A stretch of 64,000 bases of DNA from an uncultured SAR86 cluster bacterium (lineage in GTDB: Bacteria; Pseudomonadota; Gammaproteobacteria; Magnimaribacterales; D2472), in NCBI GenBank assembly GCA_902511575.1, contig CABXFU010000001.1, forward strand, positions 124,001 through 188,000. Direction: 5' to 3'. The position numbers were made by a program, and so were the translations under genes. How positions within the stretch are numbered: position 1 is the stretch's first letter; each line of letters begins with the position of its first letter. The notes below the pieces were generated by a model that ran no database searches, had not been told where the DNA came from, and worked only from the letters and a program-made list of their open reading frames with translations. Below, piece after piece: positions 16,578 to 25,877 of this stretch.

Positions 16578-16583
16578 TGTTCG

Positions 16584-18080
16584 ATGTCATATATTAGTGT
16601 TCACTGTAGTGCAGGAAAATTTACTGGTGTAAATGATGATGATATAAATTTTTTTTATGGCATTCCTTTCGCAAAACCCTTAACCAACAAAACGCAGTGG
16701 CAGGCACCTGAAAAAATTGATTCTCAAATATCTCATGATGCAACCAAAAGAGGGCTTAGTGCACCTCAAACAATTTATCGAGATTCTTTTTTAACTGATC
16801 CAAACATGCCAGATGAATCAGTGGACTGTTTGTCTCTTAACATTGCCTCGCAAAATATAAATGGCAATATGCCAGTGATGATTTGGATTCATGGAGGAGC
16901 ATATATTACCGGCTCATCTAATTCAGTTATCTATGACCTTGATTCTCTTCCTCGTCATGAAATTGTATTAGTTACAATTAACTATCGCCTAGGACCATTT
17001 GGATTCTTAAAGCTTGATGAAGTCTCAAATGGAGCAATTAAATCTACAGGTAATGAAGGTTTAATGGATCAAAAGTTAGCAATAGAGTGGGTAAAAGAAA
17101 ACATTGCTGAGTTTGGAGGGGATCCTGAAAATATTACTATTTTTGGAGAATCTGCTGGAGCTTGGAGTGTTGCATTGCAATCTGCAATAAGCCCAGAAGG
17201 TGATTTATTTTCCAAAGCTATCTGTCAAAGCGGAGGAATGAATGCATATTTTGATAAAGAGAGAGGAAATCAATGGGGTGAGTTATTTCTCAAAACCGCA
17301 AATGATAATGGAATAAAAATTGATGATTTGCTGAAACTTGATCACAAACAGATAACCTCACTTGCATCCTCTATAAAACATACGATGATTGCAAGTGGAA
17401 AGTGGCTATCACCAGAAATAGGATTTGCACCAATCGCAGATGGTAATTTCTTACCCTTAAATCCCATAAAAAATTTCCAAGATTCACCAATCAAATTAAT
17501 AGTTGGAACAACTGCAGATGAATACAGGCTTTGGTCAGAATTTGAACCATATTATCTAAATTTAAACAAAGATAGTTTTTATAAAAGATTAAATAAATTA
17601 TTCACAACAGAGGCTGTTGATAAAATTGCTAAAAATTATTTACCCAAAGGAAAATCAGATGATCAATATAAGCATGCGCTATCAAATATTATGACTGATT
17701 GGACATTTGGAATTCATGCATTGGAACTATTAGAGCAACATCAAGATAATGCTTACGGATATTTTTTTAATGAACCCAGCCCAGTACTAGATGGTAAATT
17801 GGGCGCATATCATGCAAGCGAGCTTCCATATGTCTTCGGGTCCGCATCTAAAAAAATTATTCAAGATTTTTGCTCAAATGAAGCTCAAAAAATTTCAAAT
17901 TTTTTTCAAGTGTCCTGGACTCAGTTTGCAAAAACCGGTTCTCCATCTTCAGATTTGATAAGTTGGAATACTTATAATATTAATGAATCCATTGCGTTTA
18001 TAAATTCAACTCCTAAAATAAAATCTATGCCCAACAAAGTAAGGATAAAATTGCTGCATGAATCAAAAAATAATTTATAA
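16584..18080 (+). CDS. Type-B carboxylesterase/lipase family protein
   Basis: A 498-residue alpha/beta hydrolase of the carboxylesterase-B (COesterase) family. Oxyanion region PVMIWIHGGAYITGSS. Nucleophile elbow FGESAGAWSV (Ser about 193). Acid residue likely in GTTADEYRLWSEF, and His in GAYHASELPYVFGS. The frame extends 57 bases upstream, but the translated start SYISVHCSAGKFTG matches the family start at the ATG 16584, so I used that. No signal peptide is visible, so it is probably cytoplasmic, unlike its downstream paralogue. It overlaps the next esterase gene by 23 bases, implying one operon. The ester substrate is unknown. Confidence 0.87.
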   Translation: MSYISVHCSAGKFTGVNDDDINFFYGIPFAKPLTNKTQWQAPEKIDSQISHDATKRGLSAPQTIYRDSFLTDPNMPDESVDCLSLNIASQNINGNMPVMIWIHGGAYITGSSNSVIYDLDSLPRHEIVLVTINYRLGPFGFLKLDEVSNGAIKSTGNEGLMDQKLAIEWVKENIAEFGGDPENITIFGESAGAWSVALQSAISPEGDLFSKAICQSGGMNAYFDKERGNQWGELFLKTANDNGIKIDDLLKLDHKQITSLASSIKHTMIASGKWLSPEIGFAPIADGNFLPLNPIKNFQDSPIKLIVGTTADEYRLWSEFEPYYLNLNKDSFYKRLNKLFTTEAVDKIAKNYLPKGKSDDQYKHALSNIMTDWTFGIHALELLEQHQDNAYGYFFNEPSPVLDGKLGAYHASELPYVFGSASKKIIQDFCSNEAQKISNFFQVSWTQFAKTGSPSSDLISWNTYNINESIAFINSTPKIKSMPNKVRIKLLHESKNNL

Positions 18081-19902
18081 AAATTTTTTAATAACCTCAT
18101 TATGCCTATTTGCCTTAGGATCCTGCATGAATCCTATTCAACATGGAAATATGTTAACAATTACTACTTCATCTGGAGTATCTCAGGGAACGTTAAATAA
18201 AAATGTTGTTACATGGGAGGACATCCCTTACGCCATTCCTCCTGAAGGAGATCTTCGCTGGAAGGCTCCTAGAGCTTTAATATCTCCTGAATCAAACATT
18301 CAACCTCAAGAAGGCAATGGATGCCTGCAAGAAGCGAGTATTTATGCAGGAATACAGGGTGAGGGAATCGTCGGACAAGAGGATTGCTTGTACTTAGATA
18401 TAAAAGCTCCTGTAAATAATTTAAATCAAAGTCTTCCCGTAATGTTTTGGATACATGGTGGCGGTAATACATCTGGAGTAAAAGACTACTATGATTTTTC
18501 AGAACTTATTCGTGAACATGAGGTTCTCGTTGTAACAATTAATTATCGTTTAGGTCCCATGGGTTGGTTCACTCATCCTGCTATACAGGGACTACAAAAT
18601 GGAATTGATAAAACTTCTAATTTCGGAACCCTCGATATTATGGAAGCGCTTAAATGGGTGCGAACTAACATACAAAATTTTGGCGGAGATCCAAACAACA
18701 TCACAATTTTTGGAGAGTCAGCCGGAGGAAATAATGTACTGTCTTTGCTTGCTTCTCCTATGGGAAATGGGCTCTTTCATAAGGCAATCTCTCAATCAGG
18801 CTATACAACTAGTTTTACACAGGAAGAGGCAATTGGCATAAACCAAAAAGGCATAACATTTAATCGATTAGGTTCTGATCCAGTGCTTTCCAGTTATGAC
18901 TTATCTGGATATGGAAGTATAAAAAATCTTTTTAACAATGATCCCAAGAAATACGCAGAAGAATATCAGCGTTATTTGAGATCCATTGATGGAAAAGCTC
19001 TTTTAGAGATCTATGAAAAACTTTCAAAAGATACTTATGATCGATTGCCGCTTCTAACTAGAGATGGAATAGTAACTCATATTGATGGAGTGAGTGCTGG
19101 GTTAGCCGCTTCAGCAGAAAAAAATAATATTCCAGTTATAGCAGGATCCAATAAAGACGAGCTCTCTCTTTGGTTAGGATCAAATAGATATTTTGTAAAT
19201 GCATCTTATCCATTAACAAAACTTATACCTATTCCTAAGATTGAATTTAAAAGAGAGGATTTATACAAACTTTGGGTTAATACTCGTTCTCTGGGCTGGA
19301 AGTTAAGGGGTGTTGATGAGCCATTAATGGAGTTGGAAAAAGCTGGCTATACTTCTTTGTATGCATACAGATTTGATTGGGACGATCAAGTCTCGTCATA
19401 CTTTGCAGATTTTCCTAGTTTGATAGGAGCAGCTCATGGATTCGAAATCTCTTTTATTACTGGTGACTTTAAGTTTGGTCCAATTGGACGATTTGTTTAT
19501 CCCAAGGGAGAATTAAGAGATCAAATGAAAGAAACCATGATGCAAGCTTGGACATCATTTGCAAAAACTGGAATTCCAAACACTGGCAAAAGTCAGGAAT
19601 GGAAAAAATTTAACTCTGTGGATAGATCTTTTATGAAGCTAGACTCTGATGAATATTTATCCATAGATAAAGAGATATTGTCTCTCGAATTTATCACCGA
19701 AAATGTTCGACTTTCGCCAGCGGGAACATTATTAGAAAAATGTTTATTAGTTCAAGAAACGTTTTTTAATATTGGAGATTACCTAGAGGATGAATTTATG
19801 AAATGGGATGAGGGTGCTTGCAAACAATTTGATATGGATTTCGAACGTAAAAAAATTGAATCTGATTTAATTCAAGAATACGGTTCAGCGACTGTTTACT
19901 AA
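18058..19902 (+). CDS. Type-B carboxylesterase lipoprotein
   Basis: 614 residues with a lipoprotein signal (FLITSLCLFALGSC, Cys about 23), so it acts in the periplasm or at a membrane face. COesterase features: EDIPYAIPPEGDLRWKAP, EDCLYLDIKAP, PVMFWIHGGGNTSG, nucleophile elbow FGESAGGNNV, acid region GSNKDELSLWLGS and His in GAAHGFEISFITG. It is longer than the upstream paralogue because of insertions and a C-terminal tail (LVQETFFNIGDYLEDEF, then a charged end). Its start lies inside the previous gene and its stop overlaps the next ATG by one base (TAATG). Two esterases in different compartments beside a DUF3604 lipoprotein suggest stepwise breakdown of one external substrate; this is inference. 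Confidence 0.87.
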   Translation: MNQKIIYKNFLITSLCLFALGSCMNPIQHGNMLTITTSSGVSQGTLNKNVVTWEDIPYAIPPEGDLRWKAPRALISPESNIQPQEGNGCLQEASIYAGIQGEGIVGQEDCLYLDIKAPVNNLNQSLPVMFWIHGGGNTSGVKDYYDFSELIREHEVLVVTINYRLGPMGWFTHPAIQGLQNGIDKTSNFGTLDIMEALKWVRTNIQNFGGDPNNITIFGESAGGNNVLSLLASPMGNGLFHKAISQSGYTTSFTQEEAIGINQKGITFNRLGSDPVLSSYDLSGYGSIKNLFNNDPKKYAEEYQRYLRSIDGKALLEIYEKLSKDTYDRLPLLTRDGIVTHIDGVSAGLAASAEKNNIPVIAGSNKDELSLWLGSNRYFVNASYPLTKLIPIPKIEFKREDLYKLWVNTRSLGWKLRGVDEPLMELEKAGYTSLYAYRFDWDDQVSSYFADFPSLIGAAHGFEISFITGDFKFGPIGRFVYPKGELRDQMKETMMQAWTSFAKTGIPNTGKSQEWKKFNSVDRSFMKLDSDEYLSIDKEILSLEFITENVRLSPAGTLLEKCLLVQETFFNIGDYLEDEFMKWDEGACKQFDMDFERKKIESDLIQEYGSATVY

Positions 19903-22061
19903 TGATCCCAATTCAAAAGAAATTTCTCTTTTCATTCATTGCAATAATTTTCTTATCTAGTTGTGGATCTGACGTTGATCCCGGAACAATTGAAGGATCT
20001 CCTCGCTCTTCAGAGGCAATTTTTAAACAAGATTTAAAGTTTTTTCAGACAAAAGAAAGATTATTAGAAGATTACTCGGGAGATAAAGCTCAAATTCTTT
20101 TTGGAGATTTGCATGTCCATACAACCTACTCCATTGATGCCTTTACACTTGAGTTGCCAATGATGGGCCTTCAAGGCGCTCATGATAGCTCTATGGCCTG
20201 CGATTTTGCTAGGTATTGTGCAAATTTAGATTTTTTTAGTTTCAATGATCATGCTGAAGGTTTAACTCCAGATCATTGGCGTGAGCAAAAAAAGATTATC
20301 CAACAATGCAATATTTCAAACAGCGACCCAGCAACCAATGATTTGGTTGTATTTCCTGGTTGGGAGTGGACTCAAATTGGCACTACTAAAGAAAATCATT
20401 GGGGCCATAGAAATGTAATCTTTAAAGACATTCACAATCTTCCTGCTAGGCCAATTGGCGCCAGAACTCCAGATTCAGGATTGGGAGTCTTTGACACAAC
20501 TGAGCAAGCTGTAGGCGCAAGATGGCTAGATATATTTAATTTTAAGCGCTACTCAGATTTAAAATGGCTTCTAAAGGAGGTAAGAAACCTACCTTATTGT
20601 GAGGACGATGTTGCTTCTCCAGATCTTCCACTTGATTGTTATGAATATGCAAAAACTCCGAGAGACCTATTTTCTAAGTTGGATGAATGGAATCTAGACA
20701 GCATTGTAATTCCCCATGGTCAATCATGGGGTTTCCATGTCCCATTAGGAACTTCTTGGGATAATCGCCTTAATTTTGAAGGCCATGACCCAAACAAACA
20801 AATTCTCTTAGAAATTATGTCTGGTCACGGGAACAGTGAAGAGTATAGAGATATTGCATCTGCAAATTTTCTTCAGACTGGTGAAATGAATTGCCCTGAG
20901 CCAACTGAAGATTTTTTACCCTGTTGTTGGCAAGCTGGCGAAATGCAAAAAAAACGTTGCGATGGACTCACAAAAGATGAGTGCGATGCAAGGGTGGAAC
21001 TTGCCAAAAAATATACTTTAGCTGGAGGCCCATATACCAATATGGTATTTCCTGAGGCCAAGCCTGAAGAATGGTTGAATTGTGATCAATGTTCAGATTG
21101 TTTCAAGCCAGCATTTAACTACAGACCCAAACAATCTGCTCAATATGCTTTAGCTATTTCAAATTTTGAAAAATCTTCCGAATTTCCTCAAAGATATAAC
21201 TTTGGGTTTATAGCCTCAACAGACGATCATACTGCAAGACCAGGAACGGGTTACAAGCAATATGAAAGACGTAAAATGACTTTTGCTACAGGAGTTAAAT
21301 CAAAGATGTGGGAATATCAATATGAGGCCGATGATCCCAGTTTTCCTGAAATTCCTAAAATTACTCCAGGGGAAAGTCAGCCTGATAGTGAGAGAGTCTC
21401 TAGTTTTGTATATCCTGGCGGCATCTTAGCTGTGCATGCAAAGGGAAGAGGTAAAGATGAGATTTGGACGGCTTTAAAAAATAAAAATGTTTATGGAACC
21501 AGCGGTCCCAAAATATTGCTATGGTTCGATTTAATGAACGCTCCTGAAGGAAAAGTCCCAATGGGTTCTGAGGTTACAATGAGTCAAAATCCTCGATTCA
21601 TCGTTAGAGCTGCTGGAAGTTTCAAACAAAATGAAGGTTGTTCAGATGAATCTATAGATTCACTTTCTTCAGAAAGACTGGAATATTTATGTGCCGGGGA
21701 ATGTTATAACCCAAGCAATGAAAGAGAGATCATCGAGAAAATAGAAATTATCAAGATTACTCCTCAAGAGTATGCTGGCGAAGCTATCAGTCCGCTGATA
21801 CAAGACCCATGGAAGACAATTCCATGTCAGGGAACAGGCGAGTGCATTATTGAATTTGAAGATCAAAATTTTTCTAGAGACAGTGTTTATTATGTAAGAG
21901 TAATTCAGAGTCTTACACCTGCAATAAATGGCTCACCTCTATCTCAGAGAGATGATTTTGAGCTTTGCAAGGGAAGCTTTAGAACTGATCTTAAAGATAA
22001 TTGCTTGAGCATGACCAATGAAAGAGCATGGTCATCTCCAATTTATGTATCTAAGCCTTAG
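19902..22061 (+). CDS. DUF3604 lipoprotein (PHP-like putative metal-dependent hydrolase)
   Basis: 719 residues. Lipoprotein signal (FIAIIFLSSCGSD, Cys about 21). The PHP-like metal-binding pattern runs through the protein: GDLHVHTTYSIDAF (about 69-82), FSFNDHAEGL, FPGWEWTQIG, GHRNVIFK, IPHGQSWGFH, EIMSGHGNSE and ASTDDHTARPGTGY. This matches DUF3604 proteins, whose activity is not established. An inserted Cys-rich section (about 327-405; CC, then paired Cys including NCDQCSDCF) probably forms disulfides after export. The ATG overlaps the stop of the lipoprotein esterase. Its 3' end overlaps the convergent TerB-like gene by 11 bases. Confidence 0.85.
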   Translation: MIPIQKKFLFSFIAIIFLSSCGSDVDPGTIEGSPRSSEAIFKQDLKFFQTKERLLEDYSGDKAQILFGDLHVHTTYSIDAFTLELPMMGLQGAHDSSMACDFARYCANLDFFSFNDHAEGLTPDHWREQKKIIQQCNISNSDPATNDLVVFPGWEWTQIGTTKENHWGHRNVIFKDIHNLPARPIGARTPDSGLGVFDTTEQAVGARWLDIFNFKRYSDLKWLLKEVRNLPYCEDDVASPDLPLDCYEYAKTPRDLFSKLDEWNLDSIVIPHGQSWGFHVPLGTSWDNRLNFEGHDPNKQILLEIMSGHGNSEEYRDIASANFLQTGEMNCPEPTEDFLPCCWQAGEMQKKRCDGLTKDECDARVELAKKYTLAGGPYTNMVFPEAKPEEWLNCDQCSDCFKPAFNYRPKQSAQYALAISNFEKSSEFPQRYNFGFIASTDDHTARPGTGYKQYERRKMTFATGVKSKMWEYQYEADDPSFPEIPKITPGESQPDSERVSSFVYPGGILAVHAKGRGKDEIWTALKNKNVYGTSGPKILLWFDLMNAPEGKVPMGSEVTMSQNPRFIVRAAGSFKQNEGCSDESIDSLSSERLEYLCAGECYNPSNEREIIEKIEIIKITPQEYAGEAISPLIQDPWKTIPCQGTGECIIEFEDQNFSRDSVYYVRVIQSLTPAINGSPLSQRDDFELCKGSFRTDLKDNCLSMTNERAWSSPIYVSKP

Positions 22062-22476
22062 CAGATTTCTGCTTGATTTGGTTTGCAGTTGAGCGCTTGA
22101 TTTTAATTAATCCGGCAATTTTGAAATATAAATTTTCTTCAAAAGCATCAACTTTTGAATCAGCTTTTACTAATTCCCATAAAATAGATAACAACTCAAT
22201 CTTTTCTTCATATGCATAAGTATCATTAATTTTTTTAACAGATGGGTATAAGGAAACTGAATTTTCTGTTTCATCAATAATTTTTTTAATTATAGTTGAA
22301 GCTTTTTTATCTTCTGAGCTAATCTTATTTGCTCGATCTTTAATCATTCTTAATTCATTTTTATCTAGGCTGCCATCACTTATAGCTATCTCGAACATTA
22401 AGCGCAAAACAACATCAACCTCTTTATCATTTACGATATCTAAAGAAGGTTTTTGCTTAAAAAGGTTTTTTAACAT
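22051..22476 (-). CDS. TerB-family protein
   Basis: A 141-residue helical protein of the TerB/TerB-like (DjlA N-terminal) fold. It has two equivalent halves with the acidic motif pattern: MFEIAISDGSLDKNE and LWELVKADSKVDAFEE. TerB domains bind metal ions and are often linked to stress responses or chaperones; the family name does not imply tellurite resistance. No transmembrane segment. It lies seven bases after the sugar transferase gene on the same strand, so they may be co-transcribed, and it is convergent with the DUF3604 gene. Role here unknown. Confidence 0.75.
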   Translation of the reverse strand: MLKNLFKQKPSLDIVNDKEVDVVLRLMFEIAISDGSLDKNELRMIKDRANKISSEDKKASTIIKKIIDETENSVSLYPSVKKINDTYAYEEKIELLSILWELVKADSKVDAFEENLYFKIAGLIKIKRSTANQIKQKSAKA

Positions 22477-22483
22477 TTCATTC

Positions 22484-23080
22484 CTACATCATGGGAACAT
22501 TCAGTTGGGTAGATAAATATTTCCTAGGAAATTTTACAAAAGTACCTAGTAAAATCAGTAAATCGATTTTCAAGGAGCGATTTGTCATATATATTTTATC
22601 AACTTCAGCAAGTTTGTCTGGATTGCTCATATCATATCCAAGTATTTGAGCAAGTCCAGTAATGCCAGGCTTGATATTAAAAATGCCATGTAAAGACCTA
22701 GCCTGCTCTAGCTCTATTTGAGTCTTAAGACCTGGTCTAGGGCCAACCAAATTAATCTCACCTTTTAAAACATTGATAAGCTGAGGAAATTCATCAATTT
22801 TAAGTTTCCTGGCCATTACACCAGCCGATAACTTGTAAGCATTTTCAATTTCGTGAGTTCCAAGCTCAGGAGTATTTTTTTTCATAGTCCTAATTTTATA
22901 TATCGTAAAAGTTTTTTTTCTAAGGCCTAGTCTATTTTGCTTAAAGAATACTGGAAGACCATCTTCTAGTAGAATTATAATCGCCATAAAAAATAAAAAC
23001 GGAGCAATAAAAATCAATCCAGTTATGCAAATTATATTTCTTAGGGTTACTTCGATCATGATATTAGAGTTAAAATACAT
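22484..23080 (-). CDS. Initiating sugar phosphotransferase (bacterial sugar transferase, PglC/WcaJ core type)
   Basis: A 198-residue monotopic phosphoglycosyl transferase that would attach the first sugar-phosphate to undecaprenyl phosphate. It has an N-terminal re-entrant hydrophobic helix (about 12-38), PVFFKQNRLGLRKKTF, YKIRTM, the catalytic Asp-Glu pair in KIDEFPQLINVLKGE (DE 96-97), NLVGPRPG (111-117) and IKPGITGLAQI. This is the short form without the WcaJ membrane domain. An internal Met at residue 8 (start 23059) is an alternative start. It is divergent from an epimerase gene 16 bases away. It could start synthesis of the polysaccharide exported by the 3.5-8.2 kb locus. Confidence 0.9.
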   Translation of the reverse strand: MYFNSNIMIEVTLRNIICITGLIFIAPFLFFMAIIILLEDGLPVFFKQNRLGLRKKTFTIYKIRTMKKNTPELGTHEIENAYKLSAGVMARKLKIDEFPQLINVLKGEINLVGPRPGLKTQIELEQARSLHGIFNIKPGITGLAQILGYDMSNPDKLAEVDKIYMTNRSLKIDLLILLGTFVKFPRKYLSTQLNVPMM

Positions 23081-23096
23081 ATTTTAAAACATTAAT

Positions 23097-23984
23097 ATGA
23101 TAATTGCTGTAACCGGAGCAACTGGCTCAATTGGACGTGAGCTTGTACCATATTTTAAAAGTTTAGGGCATACCGTATTAATAATCTCCACATCTTTACC
23201 TAGCGATGGCCATCAAAATTTTTCATACAGCAATCTTGCTAAGAATGAGATTCCTTATAATGTAGATATATTTATTCACCTTGCATCTATTAACTCAAAC
23301 TTGGAAAAAGATCATGTTGATAGTGAGGTAAGCATTACAAGGGAAATTTTATTGTCTCTATCGAACCTAGGGTGTAAAAAATTAATATTTTTTAGTACAA
23401 GCAAGGTTTATGGAGATAATAGCTTTTCTTTAAACTGCTTTAATGAGACTTCAAATACTAACCCTCAATGTTTCTACGGAAAAGCAAAAAAACTTTGTGA
23501 AGAATTAATTAATGATCTTGCACCTACATTAGATATCAATGCAGTAATTTTTAGACTTCCCCCTGTCCTTAATCAATCTCATTCTTCTAATTTAGGGAGG
23601 CTAATTCAGATATCTAAAAGCGGAATTCCATTTTTTTCAATAGCCCAAGGAGACTCTAATCAAAGAAGTTTTATTTCTTTTAATAATATAAAAACTGTTT
23701 TTGATCATCTGTTTAACAACTTGCATTTGCATAAAGGGATCCATATTCTTAACCTAGCAGATGATGGCTTTATATCACTTAATAAATTAATTAGAATTGC
23801 TGGTAAAAATTCAGTCTATTCTATGCCAGCATTTTTAGGAGAATGTTGCAAAAAACTTCCGATTCTAAGTTCAATATTGTTAAAACTATATGGTAATTTT
23901 GTCCTTGATAATTCTCAACTTAAAGAAAAGATGAATGTTAAACTTAAGACCACTGCAGAATCATTGCCTATAATATATAAATGA
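23097..23984 (+). CDS. NAD-dependent nucleotide-sugar epimerase/dehydratase
   Basis: A 295-residue extended-SDR protein. NAD-binding VTGATGSIGRELV (about 5-17), FFSTSKVYGD with the active-site Ser/Thr, and YxxxK in CFYGKAKKLCEEL (about 142-154). VIFRLPPVLN and QRSFISF are typical of UDP-hexose epimerases of the WbpV/GalE-like group found next to initiating transferases. It overlaps the CapD-like gene by four bases. It probably makes a 4-epimer or 4-keto sugar used by the neighbouring initiating transferase; the exact sugar is not deducible. Confidence 0.85.
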   Translation: MIIAVTGATGSIGRELVPYFKSLGHTVLIISTSLPSDGHQNFSYSNLAKNEIPYNVDIFIHLASINSNLEKDHVDSEVSITREILLSLSNLGCKKLIFFSTSKVYGDNSFSLNCFNETSNTNPQCFYGKAKKLCEELINDLAPTLDINAVIFRLPPVLNQSHSSNLGRLIQISKSGIPFFSIAQGDSNQRSFISFNNIKTVFDHLFNNLHLHKGIHILNLADDGFISLNKLIRIAGKNSVYSMPAFLGECCKKLPILSSILLKLYGNFVLDNSQLKEKMNVKLKTTAESLPIIYK

Positions 23985-25876
23985 ATTCATTTACAAGCTA
24001 TATCAAAAATCTTGAAAGAGAATATAAGCTGCTAATTGTTATTGCTAATGATCTTATGCTAGCTTTAGTATGTTGGCTGGTATTTGGACCCCCAATGGCA
24101 ACTTATATTGCCTCTGAGTTTTCAACTGGAATTTTCCAAATTTTTTTGGCTGAGTGGGCGTCAATTATTATCCCTGCCTCTATTGCTATTTTATATTTAT
24201 ATACGTTTGGTTTTTATAAATCACTAATCAAATTTTTTGATTCAAAAGATTCAATATTACTTTGTTTGAGTGGCTCATTGATATTTGGATTATCTTGGTC
24301 CTTTATACATATTTATCAATTTGAAAATGTTACTACTAAATATTTGTCAATTGCTTTTTTGCAGGGCTTTCTTTTATCTGCCATCTTTTATGCTTTTATT
24401 AACATTTCAAGGGACATTGCAAATTATATTTTATATCCAGATAACACATATGTTGATGCAAGAAAAATTGTTATATATGGAGCTGGTAATTCTGGAAATG
24501 AATTATTTCAGTCTATTATGCACGATCCATCAAAAAAGCTATTAGCTTTTTTTGATGATGCAAAAAATTTAAAAGGTTTGCAGATAAATAATATTCCAAT
24601 TCTAAGTTCATTTACTGAATTAGAGAGACTTAAAAAACAATACTTTGATTTAGAAGTGCTTCTTGCCATCCCAAGTATTGAAACAGATAAGAGGCGTGAA
24701 ATAATTTCTAGGCTTGAAAAAATTAAAGTTGCAGTAAGGACAGTTCCCTCATTTAGTGAAATTATTTCAGATCAAAAGCAGCTTACAGACCTTCAAAACC
24801 TGTCTTTAGATGACTTGCTGCCAAGAGCGAGAGTGTCTAAAGATATTTTAAAGGATGCAAAAGAAAAGACACTACTGATTTCAGGTGCAGGGGGGTCTAT
24901 TGGTTCTGAAATTGTTAGGCAATTACTAGATAGCAATCCTAAATCTATCATACTTCTCGATCTTTCAGAATTTAATCTGTTTAATATTGAAAGAGAATGC
25001 CAAGCAATTAAAAGCTCAAAGGGACTTAATGTACAAATAATTCCAATCTTAGGAGACATAAGAGATAAAAAGAGCATAGAGTTTATTTTTAGAAAATACA
25101 CTATTGATTGTGTATATCATGCAGCTGCATACAAACATGTTCCACTTGTCGAGGATGTCAATAACATAGTTAAAGCATGTGAAAACAATGTTGTTGGAAC
25201 TTATAATTTGGCCTCTGTGTCTATTGAGCAAGAAGTTAAAACATTTGTGATGATTTCTACTGATAAAGCTGTTAGACCATCTAATGTGATGGGTGCATCA
25301 AAAAGAATGGCAGAAATGATTATTCAATCTTTAAATTTACACTCCTCAAAAACTAACTTTTCAATGGTTAGATTTGGCAACGTAATAAATTCTTCTGGCT
25401 CAGTAATTCCTCTATTTTTAGATCAGATCGCTAAAGGTGGTCCAGTCACAGTTACAGATAAGAATGTTACAAGGTACTTTATGACTATACCTGAAGCATC
25501 TAATTTAGTTTTACAAGCTGCAGAAATGTCAAATGGAGGCGAGGTATTTATTTTAGATATGGGCCAACAATTAAAGATTTTCGATCTTGCAAAAAAATTA
25601 ATTCATTTATCAGGAAGTAATATAGCTTCAGATTCTGATAGTAAAGGCATTCAAATTATTGAAGTTGGATTAAGGCCTGGGGAAAAAATGTATGAAGAAT
25701 TATTAATTTCAGGAGAGCAATCACCAACTTCTCATCCAAAGATTTTTAAATCTATGGAAAAATTTCCTTCATTTAATATCATGGATTCAATCTTGAAGGA
25801 AATTGAGCACTCAATAAAAAACTTCGATCATGATCGATTAATACGGATTTTGAAACAAAATGTAGAGGGTTATTAG
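23981..25876 (+). CDS. Long-type nucleoside-diphosphate-sugar 4,6-dehydratase (CapD/WbpM/PglF family)
   Basis: 631 residues. Four membrane helices in about the first 140, a CoA-binding-like Rossmann domain (VIYGAGNSGNELFQ, about 166-179), then the catalytic SDR domain with SGAGGSIGSE (about 300-309) and STDKAVRPSNVMGASKRMAE. As is normal for this membrane-bound class, Met stands where classical SDRs have Tyr (NVMGASK). Family members convert UDP-GlcNAc to the 4-keto-6-deoxy sugar, the first step to QuiNAc, FucNAc or bacillosamine. It overlaps the epimerase by four bases and is followed one base later by the PQQ-type dehydrogenase gene. Confidence 0.92.
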   Translation: MNSFTSYIKNLEREYKLLIVIANDLMLALVCWLVFGPPMATYIASEFSTGIFQIFLAEWASIIIPASIAILYLYTFGFYKSLIKFFDSKDSILLCLSGSLIFGLSWSFIHIYQFENVTTKYLSIAFLQGFLLSAIFYAFINISRDIANYILYPDNTYVDARKIVIYGAGNSGNELFQSIMHDPSKKLLAFFDDAKNLKGLQINNIPILSSFTELERLKKQYFDLEVLLAIPSIETDKRREIISRLEKIKVAVRTVPSFSEIISDQKQLTDLQNLSLDDLLPRARVSKDILKDAKEKTLLISGAGGSIGSEIVRQLLDSNPKSIILLDLSEFNLFNIERECQAIKSSKGLNVQIIPILGDIRDKKSIEFIFRKYTIDCVYHAAAYKHVPLVEDVNNIVKACENNVVGTYNLASVSIEQEVKTFVMISTDKAVRPSNVMGASKRMAEMIIQSLNLHSSKTNFSMVRFGNVINSSGSVIPLFLDQIAKGGPVTVTDKNVTRYFMTIPEASNLVLQAAEMSNGGEVFILDMGQQLKIFDLAKKLIHLSGSNIASDSDSKGIQIIEVGLRPGEKMYEELLISGEQSPTSHPKIFKSMEKFPSFNIMDSILKEIEHSIKNFDHDRLIRILKQNVEGY

Positions 25877-25877
25877 C

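Noticed and set aside
22051-22476. Tellurite resistance function for the TerB-like gene
   Set aside because: No other ter genes are near, and the TerB fold occurs widely in proteins unrelated to tellurite.
25250-25310. CapD-like dehydratase lacks the SDR catalytic Tyr (Met in NVMGASK)
   Set aside because: Met at this place is the normal state in long, membrane-bound WbpM/PglF-type dehydratases.
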